Assembly (NCBI GenBank): GCA_964436165.1
Contig: CAYTBY010000001.1
Location: 1-64,000, forward strand
Source: 2-01-FULL-39-28 sp964436165
Lineage (GTDB): Bacteria; Patescibacteriota; Minisyncoccia; 2-02-FULL-40-12; GWA2-44-9
Direction of reading: 5' to 3'
Length of the DNA: 64,000 nucleotides
Below, piece after piece: positions 57,135-64,000 of this stretch. How positions within the stretch are numbered: the stretch's first letter is position 1; every line of letters starts with the position of its first letter. The translations under genes and the position numbers were made by a program. A model generated the notes under the pieces. The model made no database searches and was not told the DNA's origin. It saw only the letters and a program-made list of their open reading frames with translations.

Positions 57135-59369
57135 ATGCGGGAATCCCTATTAGCCAAAATAATTACGTATCTTATTTACGCGGTTGCTTTTGTGCCGTTG
57201 ATCATTTTTTCTGACTTTGTTTCGCCGTTTCATTTCGGCAAGGTTATTGTCTTTCGGAGTCTAGTCTATATTCTCACAGCCTCTTATCTGTTGCTTATAT
57301 TGAAGGACCGGTCATATCTTCCGAAAATGACAAAGGTAAGCTGGGCTTTTTTCTTTTTTGCGGCCGCTTTTTCAATAACTACTTTTGCCAGCGTTCTGCC
57401 TTATGCAAGTTTTTGGGGAACGCTTGAAAGAATGGGCGGTCTTTTCACCTTCTGGCATTATTTCATTTATTTTATAATTTTAACCGCCGTCTTTAAAACT
57501 GAAAAAAAATGGATGAGTTTATTCAACCTCGTAATTTTTATCGGCGTTCTCTCGGCCATTTACGGATTTGGCCAAAGAACGAATATAGAATTTTTTGTCG
57601 GTTCTGGCGGGCGCTCCAGAATATTCGGTACTATCGGCAACCCGGCCTTATTTGCCGGTTACCAGATTTTAGTTTCCTTTCTGTCGATGATGCTTGTTTT
57701 TCGTTCCGGCATCGGCCGTAATTTACGGCTTTTTTACGCCGGTTCCGGTTTGATTACGATGATTGCCGCTCTCATAACTGCCGTCAGGGGATCAATTCTC
57801 GGCATTGGTATCGGACTGCTCGCTTTTGTACTTTTATATTCTGCGGCTTATAGGTCTAAAAAGGCAAAAAAAGCTTTCTTATTTATGATTGCTTTTTTGT
57901 TTTTATTTGTGGCCTCGGCTTTAATATTTAAGGACTCTTCTTTCGTAAAAAGGTCAGGTTATTTGAGCCGTATTACCGATTTTTCTTTGACATCATTTAC
58001 GGTACAAACCCGATTCTGGGCTTGGGAGGCTGGATTTAAGGGCTGGAAAGAAACGTCTAAAACAGTGCTTTTGGGTTGGGGGCCGGAGAACTTCAATATA
58101 CCTTTTTCGAGACATTTTAACCCTAAGTTTTATGCCGGACCCGGCGCCGAAACACTTTTTGACCGGGCTCATAATATGTTCGTTGAAATTACGGTAACGA
58201 TGGGCCTTTTGGGACTGTTAGCGTATTTATGGGTATTCGGCGCGAGTTTAAAAGTTTTGTGGAGAAAAATACACAATAAGGACACGATGCTTTACGGGAT
58301 CGGTTTGATTCCTCTTTTAATTGCTTACGCTATTCATAATTCATTTATATTTGATACTTCGGCTAACTTTCTGACCTTTTTTACTATTTTAGGTTTTATA
58401 TCTTTTCTGGCCTTGCCAAGACAGGCAGAAGAAAAGAGGGTTGTTCGCCGGCCCGAAGTTAATGACCTTGCGGTGGCTTTATCTGTTGTCGTCCTTTTTA
58501 TTGCTGTTTTAGCGGCGATATATTTTATAAACGTTAAGCCGTCACAAGCTAATTATGCGACGACGCGGGCGATTGTCGCCGGTTGGGGAGGGGACTTTGA
58601 CGGGGCGGTTGCAAAATACAAAGAAGCTATTTCTTATGATGTTCCCGGCAAGTACGAATACCGCCACAGATTCGGCCAGTATATACTCGAGAAGACCAGT
58701 TCCGGCAAATTAACCGATAAACAAAAAGAGATAATCTTATTTACTATCGGCGAGATTCAAAAAAACGTTGATGAAAATAAAGTTGATTATCTGCCCTATC
58801 TTTACATAGCTCGGCTTTATATAATTCTTGGCAAAAATGATCCGGATTCGGAGTATAATAACCGGTCTCTAGATTATTCTTTAAAGGCCTTGGAAATTGC
58901 GCCTACGTTTGTCCGAAGTTACTTTGAGGTAGCTCAGGCCTATTTGAATAAAAATGATCTCGATAAAGGGGCCGAATACTTTAGAAAAGCGGCCGAACTC
59001 AATCCTGATGCCCGCATTTCCCGCTGGTATTGGGGGATAATCGAAGTAGAAAGGGGAAATGTCAATCTCGGCCTTGAAGTAATCGAGGGCGTTCTTAAGA
59101 CTGGATATATTCTTTCAGAAGGTGATCTTAACCGGGTCTTGAATGTTTATGTAGCTAGGGGCGATCTGGCTAAGGTTACCTGGATATCCGAATTGTTAGT
59201 TGAGGTCAATCCGACCAAGGCCCAATACCGGGCCTCCCTTGCTTTTGCTTACGCCCGAATCGGAAAAATAGACGAGGCGGTTAAACAAGCCCATGAAGCG
59301 GTCAAAATTGATCCAGCGTTTGAATCCGAAGCCCGCTCCTTCGTCGAATCTCTCGGTAGAGAATGGTAG
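57135..59369 (+). CDS. O-antigen ligase/Wzy-like membrane protein with C-terminal TPRs
   Basis: 744 residues. Residues 1-430 hold about 11 membrane helices with the Wzy_C signature around FDRAHNMFVEITVTMGLLG. Residues 480-740 are tetratricopeptide repeats (for example AYLNKNDLDKGAEYFRKAAELNPDA), an arrangement common in Wzy/WaaL-like proteins of this phylum. It would polymerise or attach the glycan on the outer face of the membrane. It closes the assembly block that begins with the Wzx-like gene. Confidence 0.87.
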   Translation: MRESLLAKIITYLIYAVAFVPLIIFSDFVSPFHFGKVIVFRSLVYILTASYLLLILKDRSYLPKMTKVSWAFFFFAAAFSITTFASVLPYASFWGTLERMGGLFTFWHYFIYFIILTAVFKTEKKWMSLFNLVIFIGVLSAIYGFGQRTNIEFFVGSGGRSRIFGTIGNPALFAGYQILVSFLSMMLVFRSGIGRNLRLFYAGSGLITMIAALITAVRGSILGIGIGLLAFVLLYSAAYRSKKAKKAFLFMIAFLFLFVASALIFKDSSFVKRSGYLSRITDFSLTSFTVQTRFWAWEAGFKGWKETSKTVLLGWGPENFNIPFSRHFNPKFYAGPGAETLFDRAHNMFVEITVTMGLLGLLAYLWVFGASLKVLWRKIHNKDTMLYGIGLIPLLIAYAIHNSFIFDTSANFLTFFTILGFISFLALPRQAEEKRVVRRPEVNDLAVALSVVVLFIAVLAAIYFINVKPSQANYATTRAIVAGWGGDFDGAVAKYKEAISYDVPGKYEYRHRFGQYILEKTSSGKLTDKQKEIILFTIGEIQKNVDENKVDYLPYLYIARLYIILGKNDPDSEYNNRSLDYSLKALEIAPTFVRSYFEVAQAYLNKNDLDKGAEYFRKAAELNPDARISRWYWGIIEVERGNVNLGLEVIEGVLKTGYILSEGDLNRVLNVYVARGDLAKVTWISELLVEVNPTKAQYRASLAFAYARIGKIDEAVKQAHEAVKIDPAFESEARSFVESLGREW

Positions 59370-59387
59370 AATTTATTTCCCGCTCTC

Positions 59388-59569
59388 GCCATTCCTATTT
59401 CTCATCCGGTTCGCCGCATCAATAAATTACTACGATATTTACTCATTTTCTTGAATAAAAATCGGCTCCCTTCGTAAGACTACATCCCAATTTTGTATTC
59501 AATAAGAAAATATCGTAAATATCTTGAATTTGTATTGAAGCGGCTCAAAGGATTCGAAATAGAAATGGC
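59388..59569. repeat. 182-bp long imperfect inverted repeat
   Basis: Outer arms GCCATTCCTATTTC / GAAATAGAAATGGC, then inner arms GATATTTAC..ATTTTCTT / AAGAAAAT..GTAAATATC. The whole folds into one long interrupted stem. It encodes nothing and lies between the ligase and the lipoprotein promoter. Confidence 0.6.
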
Positions 59570-59573
59570 TATG

Positions 59574-59595
59574 CTGGAAATACTGCATTTCCAGA
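59574..59595. repeat. Short hairpin before the lipoprotein promoter
   Basis: CTGGAAAT-ACTGC-ATTTCCAG, perfect 8-bp stem ending just before TTGACA. No T run, so not an obvious terminator. Confidence 0.5.
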
Positions 59596-59596
59596 G

Positions 59597-59625
59597 TTGA
59601 CATATAACTTGAGCCGTGCTATCAT
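59597..59625 (+). promoter_or_regulatory. Predicted sigma70-type promoter for the lipoprotein gene
   Basis: TTGACA (59597-59602), 17-base spacer, TATCAT (59620-59625). Confidence 0.75.
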
Positions 59626-59673
59626 AGAACACGGTTAAAGATGGTTTTCAGTTACTTCACAAGGAGAAGAAGA

Positions 59674-60018
59674 ATGAAGACGACACGGATCATTGTCATA
59701 CTGATTCTTGGACTATGTGTCCCAGCCCTGTCGGGCTGTAACAATCAGAAAATCTGTTCAAATGGTTTCTATGAAATCAATGGTAAAGTTGTTAAAAAGG
59801 GCATAGCTGCGGAAAATAACCCAACTGGAATGACGGCGGGAACTTTCTGGGCTCGGGTGGGTGATGGCTATATTCGCTTCAAGGAAAGAAATACTTGGGA
59901 ATCCACAGAAATCAACAAGTCATTTGTCGTAAAATTTGACTGTAGTGGCTGGGTAATCTCCATTATCCCCAGTATAGTCAACAAGGACTTCGTTGTTGTT
60001 GGGGATACTCTAAAATAG
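59674..60018 (+). CDS. Small lipoprotein
   Basis: ATG at 59674 with AAGGAGAAG upstream; 114 residues. A basic start and hydrophobic stretch (IIVILILGLCVPA) lead to the lipobox LSGC, so the mature protein would begin with a lipid-modified Cys at about residue 21. The remainder is a small soluble domain with no recognised family. It has its own promoter and terminator. A rare clear lipoprotein in this window. Confidence 0.8.
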   Translation: MKTTRIIVILILGLCVPALSGCNNQKICSNGFYEINGKVVKKGIAAENNPTGMTAGTFWARVGDGYIRFKERNTWESTEINKSFVVKFDCSGWVISIIPSIVNKDFVVVGDTLK

Positions 60019-60033
60019 CATCCATTCCTTTAC

Positions 60034-60059
60034 AGAGCTCGTACTTGCGAGCTCTTTTT
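60034..60059 (+). terminator. Intrinsic terminator after the lipoprotein
   Basis: AGAGCTCG-TACTTG-CGAGCTCT stem followed by TTTTT. Confidence 0.88.
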
Positions 60060-60120
60060 ATTACCTTTTAGGAGCGTGCTTTAGCCGCTTCTGGAATCGC
60101 CTCAGCGGGCAGGGTTAAAC

Positions 60121-60153
60121 AATTATGTTAAACATCGGATGTTTAACATAATT
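60121..60153. repeat. Perfect 15-bp-stem hairpin in intergenic region
   Basis: AATTATGTTAAACAT-CGG-ATGTTTAACATAATT. It is flanked by further GC-rich complementary segments (GCTCTCGCT/AGCGAGAG around 60182-60216). No reading frame of note. It lies between the lipoprotein terminator and the end of the convergent decarboxylase gene. Confidence 0.6.
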
Positions 60154-60248
60154 ACTTAGAGCGAAGGAGCGGCGCAGTGAGAGCTCTCGCTGGGAGCTCG
60201 AACGGTAGCGAGAGGATATTCATATTTGCTGTAAATTCCATGGATAAC

Positions 60249-61643
60249 CTACCATCCAAACAACTTGCCAATCTCCTCTGGAGTTTCGCGTTTACGTGCG
60301 ATTTTTATTTCGCCGTTTGAGGCGACTAATTTAGCCGGACTTGATAAGAGGCAATGATGGGAAGCAAAAGAATCCTGATAAGCGCCGGTATCAGTGAAAG
60401 CGACATAAAGTTCGTCCACGTCTTCAAGGCGGGGGAGAAGGACATGTCTTCCGCTCGAAGTATATCGGTCATCGCTGTCACAGCTTGAACCGGCCAGCCA
60501 GACTTTTTGGAGTTTTTTAGAATTAAGATTATTGATCGGAATTATATTCCATTTTTGACGGCGGACAGACCAGGTATCAGCTAAGTCATTAATAAAACTT
60601 CCATCAACAAAATACCATCTGATGTCGGTCTTATTGGTAATCGACTTTTCAGCCAGTACTTTATAAATAGTTATTTGAGCCGGACCGACAACATAGCTTC
60701 CCCATTCGCTTATTATGTTGGGATGTTTTACGCCCAATTTATCGCACTCATTCTTAGCCCCCTTTACAAGTTGGTTGATTAAATTTTTCAGGGAATAGAG
60801 TTTTTTTCTTTTTTCAAAAGGTATTCCGACTCCGCCGCCGATATCGATCGTATCAAGACCAGGATTCTTTTCTCTTAAAGTTTTATAAATGCCGATGGCT
60901 CGTTTTAATGGTTTAACGAAATCCTCAATTTTTTCTATTTGGCAGGAAAGATGGTAGTGGAGGATCGAGAGATTGCGTATTTTGCCCAGCTTAAGCAGTT
61001 CTTCCTCTGAAAAACCAAAGTGATTATACTTTTTGTCAAAGTGGGCGTTTATTTTAACGGCCAGATCAACCCGGATGCCTATCTCGCCTCTGAATTTTTT
61101 CAGCCGGTCTAATTCTGCCTGATTTTCAATTACCGGAATGACTATCAGCCCCTTATTTTTTAACTCTTCAATGAGGGCAATGTATTTTTCTGTTTTCGGG
61201 CCATTGCAGGTAACCCGTATCTTTCGGTTGAATTTCTCTTCCTCAATCATCCGCTTTACCAGATACAGCTCATTAACACTTGAGACTTCTATATTTGCCC
61301 CTTCAGCGATAGCCGGCAGAACAAATTCCTTATTTTGATTGACCTTCATTACATAATGGTAGAAAAATTTGCCCTTGTAGTTCAGGATTTTAATATAGGC
61401 GTTAAAAGTATCAATCAGGTCGCGGACTCTGTTCTCGATTATAGTTGGAAAAAGAATCTCAGTACTTGTTCCGTACTTTTTAATGACGTCATAAATATTG
61501 TATTGGAAGTTTCCTTCTCTGACGATCAGCTCGCCGTCGGGGCTGATGTCGAAGTTCTGGGTGTTTAATTCTTCAAAACCAAATTTCCAGAACTTCTTGA
61601 ACCCATTTTTCTTTTTTCGCTTCCGGCCTTTTCGTTTATCCAT
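60249..61643 (-). CDS. Arginine-decarboxylase (SpeA)-like fold-type III PLP enzyme
   Basis: 464 residues. YHYVMKVNQNKE holds the PLP lysine (Lys100); the KVNQ form is typical of biosynthetic arginine decarboxylase rather than DAP or ornithine decarboxylase. LHYHLSCQI and IDIGGGVGIPF are the phosphate- and substrate-binding strands, and GSSCDSDDRY contains the Cys donated across the dimer. The protein lacks the long SpeA insert and tail, and begins with a very basic stretch (residues 1-20). A polyamine precursor pathway is plausible; the substrate needs testing. Confidence 0.75.
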   Translation of the reverse strand: MDKRKGRKRKKKNGFKKFWKFGFEELNTQNFDISPDGELIVREGNFQYNIYDVIKKYGTSTEILFPTIIENRVRDLIDTFNAYIKILNYKGKFFYHYVMKVNQNKEFVLPAIAEGANIEVSSVNELYLVKRMIEEEKFNRKIRVTCNGPKTEKYIALIEELKNKGLIVIPVIENQAELDRLKKFRGEIGIRVDLAVKINAHFDKKYNHFGFSEEELLKLGKIRNLSILHYHLSCQIEKIEDFVKPLKRAIGIYKTLREKNPGLDTIDIGGGVGIPFEKRKKLYSLKNLINQLVKGAKNECDKLGVKHPNIISEWGSYVVGPAQITIYKVLAEKSITNKTDIRWYFVDGSFINDLADTWSVRRQKWNIIPINNLNSKKLQKVWLAGSSCDSDDRYTSSGRHVLLPRLEDVDELYVAFTDTGAYQDSFASHHCLLSSPAKLVASNGEIKIARKRETPEEIGKLFGW

Positions 61644-61654
61644 TTATTACTTTT

Positions 61655-61682
61655 ATTATATACTAAAACAAAACTTTGCAAA
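61655..61682 (-). promoter_or_regulatory. Predicted promoter for the decarboxylase
   Basis: TTTGCA (61677-61682), 16-base spacer, TATAAT (61655-61660), minus strand. Confidence 0.55.
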
Positions 61683-61683
61683 A

Positions 61684-61710
61684 CAAAAATCCCGCATTAG
61701 GTCGGGATTT
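61684..61710 (-). terminator. Intrinsic terminator after the 61718 gene
   Basis: AAATCCCG-CATTAGGT-CGGGATTT; minus-strand T run follows. Confidence 0.8.
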
Positions 61711-61717
61711 TATCATC

Positions 61718-62389
61718 TCATCTGGAGATATTTATTTTAGGATTGTATTTGCCAATCTTTTTGCTTAAGTTTCGTATTCGATTAGCCATTGAGTCCAGTC
61801 GCCTATCTTCCCATGCCTCCGCTACTAACCGCACAAGTATTCCCAATAATACAACTAATAACACGATTGAACCGGTTGTCACTAATGTCCAAAATAAGTA
61901 TTTGTATAAGAGCCATGTGTATAGCACTATACCCACGGGTATAATCGGCACAATCGATATACGGTCAGCGATTGTCGGAAGATATATTTGTTTAGGGTTT
62001 ATAAATAAAGGATTTTCGCCTTCACTCATGACATCAAAACTAGGAATAGGATAATATCCAAATAGCAGCATAAATGGCGCGTATAAGATGATTTTCACTG
62101 TTTCCCACAAAATTAGAATCGGCCAGCCCAGTAGAAGCATGAAGAATATCTTTGTCCAATATGAAAAGAAGTTTTGGGCCAGATTGCCGTAATCCGGACT
62201 GCGACTAAACTTTTTAAATGGATAAGCGACTCTTCCATGCCAAGAGCTAATCCTGATTACGGGTTTTCCCGTTATCGGATCTTTTAAAAGAGTGCTTATA
62301 AAAATAAAGAATAAAGCGCCCAAAAATATATAAGCGCCGATATTTATAAGCAGAAGAATTTTTATTGTCTCCAATATTGTCTCAAACAT
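61718..62389 (-). CDS. Membrane protein of unknown function
   Basis: 223 residues with hydrophobic segments near 8-32, 85-115 and two adjacent ones at 145-190, then a basic tail (RIRNLSKKIGKYNPK). No family motif recognised. GAGGAGA precedes the ATG. It lies 12 bases after the 62402 gene, so it is probably in the operon of the paralogous orphan pair and the VWA protein. Confidence 0.7.
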   Translation of the reverse strand: MFETILETIKILLLINIGAYIFLGALFFIFISTLLKDPITGKPVIRISSWHGRVAYPFKKFSRSPDYGNLAQNFFSYWTKIFFMLLLGWPILILWETVKIILYAPFMLLFGYYPIPSFDVMSEGENPLFINPKQIYLPTIADRISIVPIIPVGIVLYTWLLYKYLFWTLVTTGSIVLLVVLLGILVRLVAEAWEDRRLDSMANRIRNLSKKIGKYNPKINISR

Positions 62390-62401
62390 TCGTTTTCTCC
62401 T

Positions 62402-62932
62402 CTATTCCGACAATTTATCTGCGACAATAAAAGGCACTAATGGTTTGAAAGATTTCTTAACGGCATCCGACATTCTTAGACATTCATCTTTCTCCAGCTT
62501 TTTTTTCTTTACAACCTTATCTACTGCCTTCGTTAACTTTTTAAATGCCGGCTTTAAGAGCTGGCTGAAAACTATAAAGCAAGACATAGCAGAATTGGTG
62601 TTTTGAGAACTGAATTGGATCATATTTTGAAGATCAAGAGGGTGCCGGCAAGTTACATCTATCGTCCCGCCTCGCGCTATATCCATTTCTATAACAACGA
62701 TTCTTTTTCTGATTCTGACTATTTTCGAATTAATGTCTTTCTCCGGCCACCATATTCTTCTTAGGCCTAAACTAAAACCTACACTTTGGCCAGTATCAGG
62801 CCAGTAGGGCAATTTAAATTGAGGAATATCAAAAGCAGACAACTGTACAGTTTCTTCTGTCAGCTCCGGCCCCAGGGCACTAAAGTTATCAATGAATTTT
62901 CTTAGTTCAACCGCCGCTTCTTTGTTTGTCAT
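62402..62932 (-). CDS. Orphan protein, PFIVADK family (member 2)
   Basis: ATG at 62932 preferred over a GTG nine bases upstream; 176 residues. It is a paralog of the 63012 product: IPQFKLPYWPDTGQSVGFSLGLRRIWWPE matches PQFRLPNWPKDMNDLNIDLGKRTIEFPE, and both end K(K/R)SFxPLxPFIVADK. Soluble, unknown function. The promoter-like TATAAT at 62965-62970 suggests separate or additional transcription. Confidence 0.72.
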   Translation of the reverse strand: MTNKEAAVELRKFIDNFSALGPELTEETVQLSAFDIPQFKLPYWPDTGQSVGFSLGLRRIWWPEKDINSKIVRIRKRIVVIEMDIARGGTIDVTCRHPLDLQNMIQFSSQNTNSAMSCFIVFSQLLKPAFKKLTKAVDKVVKKKKLEKDECLRMSDAVKKSFKPLVPFIVADKLSE

Positions 62933-62964
62933 AAGGACCACTGTTTTTAAAAAAACTTACCAGT

Positions 62965-62992
62965 ATTATACGTATTTTAAATAAAAAAGCAA
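62965..62992 (-). promoter_or_regulatory. Predicted promoter overlapping a terminator
   Basis: TTGCTT (62987-62992), 16-base spacer, TATAAT (62965-62970), minus strand. The -35 box is the 3' arm of the upstream terminator stem. Confidence 0.6.
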
Positions 62993-63009
62993 ACTCTGCG
63001 AGTTTGCTT
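62981..63009 (-). terminator. Intrinsic terminator after the 63012 gene
   Basis: Minus-strand AAGCAAACTC-GCA-GAGTTTGCTT followed by TTTTTT. Confidence 0.85.
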
Positions 63010-63011
63010 GG

Positions 63012-63599
63012 TCATTTCGCCATCTTATCGGCGACAATGAATGGAATCAACGGTTCAAAGGATCGCTTGACCGCTTCGACAAGGGCTTGGCTGTTTTTGA
63101 TCTTATCTTTCAGGTTTTTTGTATCTTGGTTTAGCAGTTTAATTATCTCATTATATATTTCTTTAAGGAATTGATGAAACACGACAAAACATCTTAATCT
63201 TTCAAGGGCATCGAATGCATTAGAATATGCGCCGTAACTTTCTTCTAGTTCGTCATGGAAGGGATATTTTTTATGATTCCAGAGAGCTACACGCACTACT
63301 CCAGAGGGGCTTATCCGGAAAGTTAGAGCCTCGACTTTTTTTTGACTCAATACAATCATGTTTTTTATGGACGGCTCTGTTCTAAGAGTTGAGTTAAGTT
63401 CTGGAAATTCTATTGTTCGTTTACCGAGATCTATATTTAAATCATTCATATCTTTTGGCCAATTAGGTAGACGGAATTGGGGAACATCATCTATTTTCTC
63501 CATATTTTCTATATACGTTCGCAGTTTCTTTATCTCTGGTTCATATGTATTTAAGAAGAAATCAATTAGTGATTGAAGTATCGCCGTGTCATTCATCAT
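63012..63599 (-). CDS. Orphan protein, PFIVADK family (member 1)
   Basis: 195 residues, soluble, no recognised family. Shared with its paralog at 62402: the PQFRLPNWP block, a middle strand containing ALTFRISPSGVVRVALW, and the C-terminal FEPLIPFIVADKMAK. Start codon ATG overlaps the stop of the VWA gene (ATGA), so it is translated together with it and may be its partner. Confidence 0.74.
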   Translation of the reverse strand: MMNDTAILQSLIDFFLNTYEPEIKKLRTYIENMEKIDDVPQFRLPNWPKDMNDLNIDLGKRTIEFPELNSTLRTEPSIKNMIVLSQKKVEALTFRISPSGVVRVALWNHKKYPFHDELEESYGAYSNAFDALERLRCFVVFHQFLKEIYNEIIKLLNQDTKNLKDKIKNSQALVEAVKRSFEPLIPFIVADKMAK

Positions 63600-64000
63600 T
63601 GCGTCTCCATAATTATTTTTTCTCCCCAGGGAACGTTATATTCTTGATTCAAGAGCCAGATGACGGGATACTCTGGCGGACGAGCCGGATAGCTGCCCAT
63701 TCCGTCCGTCTGATAGACAAGAGCGGATATTTCTAGGCGTCTTTTTTCAATTTCCGCGAATACTGGTTCAAAGGCCGTACCGCCACCATGTTTAGGAAAA
63801 AATTTCGGCCAGACATCCTGAGGGGTTATCTCAAAGTAATCGTGGATACCCGCATCGCAGAAAAATAGGTGAAGAGTATAATCTTCAAACTGATCGGTTA
63901 AGCCCCTTGTTTCAGCCATGAACTCTTGGAATTGTTTTTTACTGACCGAACCGGAAGTATCAATAGCGCAGGCAATTTCTAGCTTCTCTCCGTAAACGGA
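63596..64000 (-). CDS. VWA-like domain protein (DUF2201 type), C-terminal fragment
   Basis: The frame stays open to the right edge of the window, giving the last 134 residues. The new N-terminal part reads AIDTSGSVS, the MIDAS metal site DxSxS of von Willebrand A domains, and GGGTAFEP and YQTDGMG supply the later MIDAS residues (Thr and Asp). This pattern matches the VWA-like (DUF2201) proteins that are usually encoded beside a MoxR-type AAA ATPase. The partner ATPase would lie outside the window. Downstream it is coupled to the PFIVADK pair. Confidence 0.82.
   Translation of the reverse strand, partial: SVYGEKLEIACAIDTSGSVSKKQFQEFMAETRGLTDQFEDYTLHLFFCDAGIHDYFEITPQDVWPKFFPKHGGGTAFEPVFAEIEKRRLEISALVYQTDGMGSYPARPPEYPVIWLLNQEYNVPWGEKIIMETQ

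Noticed and set aside
60249..61643. Diaminopimelate decarboxylase (LysA)
   Set aside because: The PLP lysine lies in MKVNQ and the overall motif set is closer to SpeA. LysA-type YAxKAN is absent, though the substrate remains untested.
63012..63599. Phage-related genes at the right edge
   Set aside because: No structural or replication phage protein was seen; the context is a VWA gene and paralogous orphans.

Overview
The window looks like a chromosomal segment of a Candidate Phyla Radiation (Patescibacteria, Parcubacteria-like) bacterium. This is an inference from moderate-to-low GC, short genes, many small orphan membrane proteins, standalone GIY-YIG and intein elements, and abundant short palindromic repeats. 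No rRNA or marker protein is present to prove it. TGA is used as a stop (for example at 13499 and 50836), so the Gracilibacteria/SR1 code is excluded. No tRNA, rRNA or CRISPR array was seen.

From 1 to about 46.3 kb the window is a very large surface-glycan locus, mostly on the minus strand. (a) 1-11.3 kb is a nonulosonic (pseudaminic-type) acid module: PseB, PseC, a Pse-associated methylase, a NeuB-SAF-cytidylyltransferase fusion, an amidotransferase trio (WbpG/PseA-type with HisH and HisF paralogs) that should make an acetamidino group, the start of PseI, and two DMT-type membrane proteins. (b) 11.4-33.2 kb is an unusual deoxy/branched sugar module: Gmd/Fcl-like SDRs, a ColD-like 3-dehydratase with His replacing the PLP lysine, a split transketolase, a split E1-type TPP enzyme, two cobalamin-type radical SAM proteins, a NodU-type carbamoyltransferase, an aldo/keto reductase, an IMPase-like phosphatase and Nudix enzymes. 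(c) 33.3-35.7 kb is a plus-strand cassette: cytidylyltransferase, P-loop kinase, Nudix, cytidylyltransferase. (d) 35.7-46.3 kb is a GDP-heptose/deoxyheptose-type module: GmhA, HddA, RmlC-like epimerase, Fcl-like SDR, and a GDP-mannose 4,6-dehydratase interrupted by two inteins. It also holds an ABC exporter, a polytopic membrane protein and a small HTH regulator.

From 46.4 to 53.8 kb lies a cluster of small proteins of unknown function, encoded on both strands. At least eight share an N-terminal LI(K/L)xT..E motif, several share a C-terminal LKKxxGxxYFPxxEL motif next to membrane segments, and a rhomboid protease is translationally coupled to the first. From 53.8 to 59.4 kb is a polymer export/assembly block: Wzx-like flippase, a polytopic membrane protein, a DPM1-like GT2 and an O-antigen-ligase-like protein with TPRs. 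From 59.4 kb to the end are a lipoprotein, an arginine-decarboxylase-like PLP enzyme, a membrane protein, a pair of paralogous orphans and a VWA-domain protein running off the edge.

Several families of palindromic or inverted-repeat elements are scattered through these regions. They include a folded MITE-like element with 13-bp ends and 5-bp target duplications; an ORF-preserving palindrome inserted in frame inside the NeuB fusion gene; and a GIY-YIG gene between 20-bp perfect inverted repeats. Many genes have their own near-consensus sigma70-type promoter and intrinsic terminator. Two promoters carry 10-bp-periodic TTTGACAC repeats.
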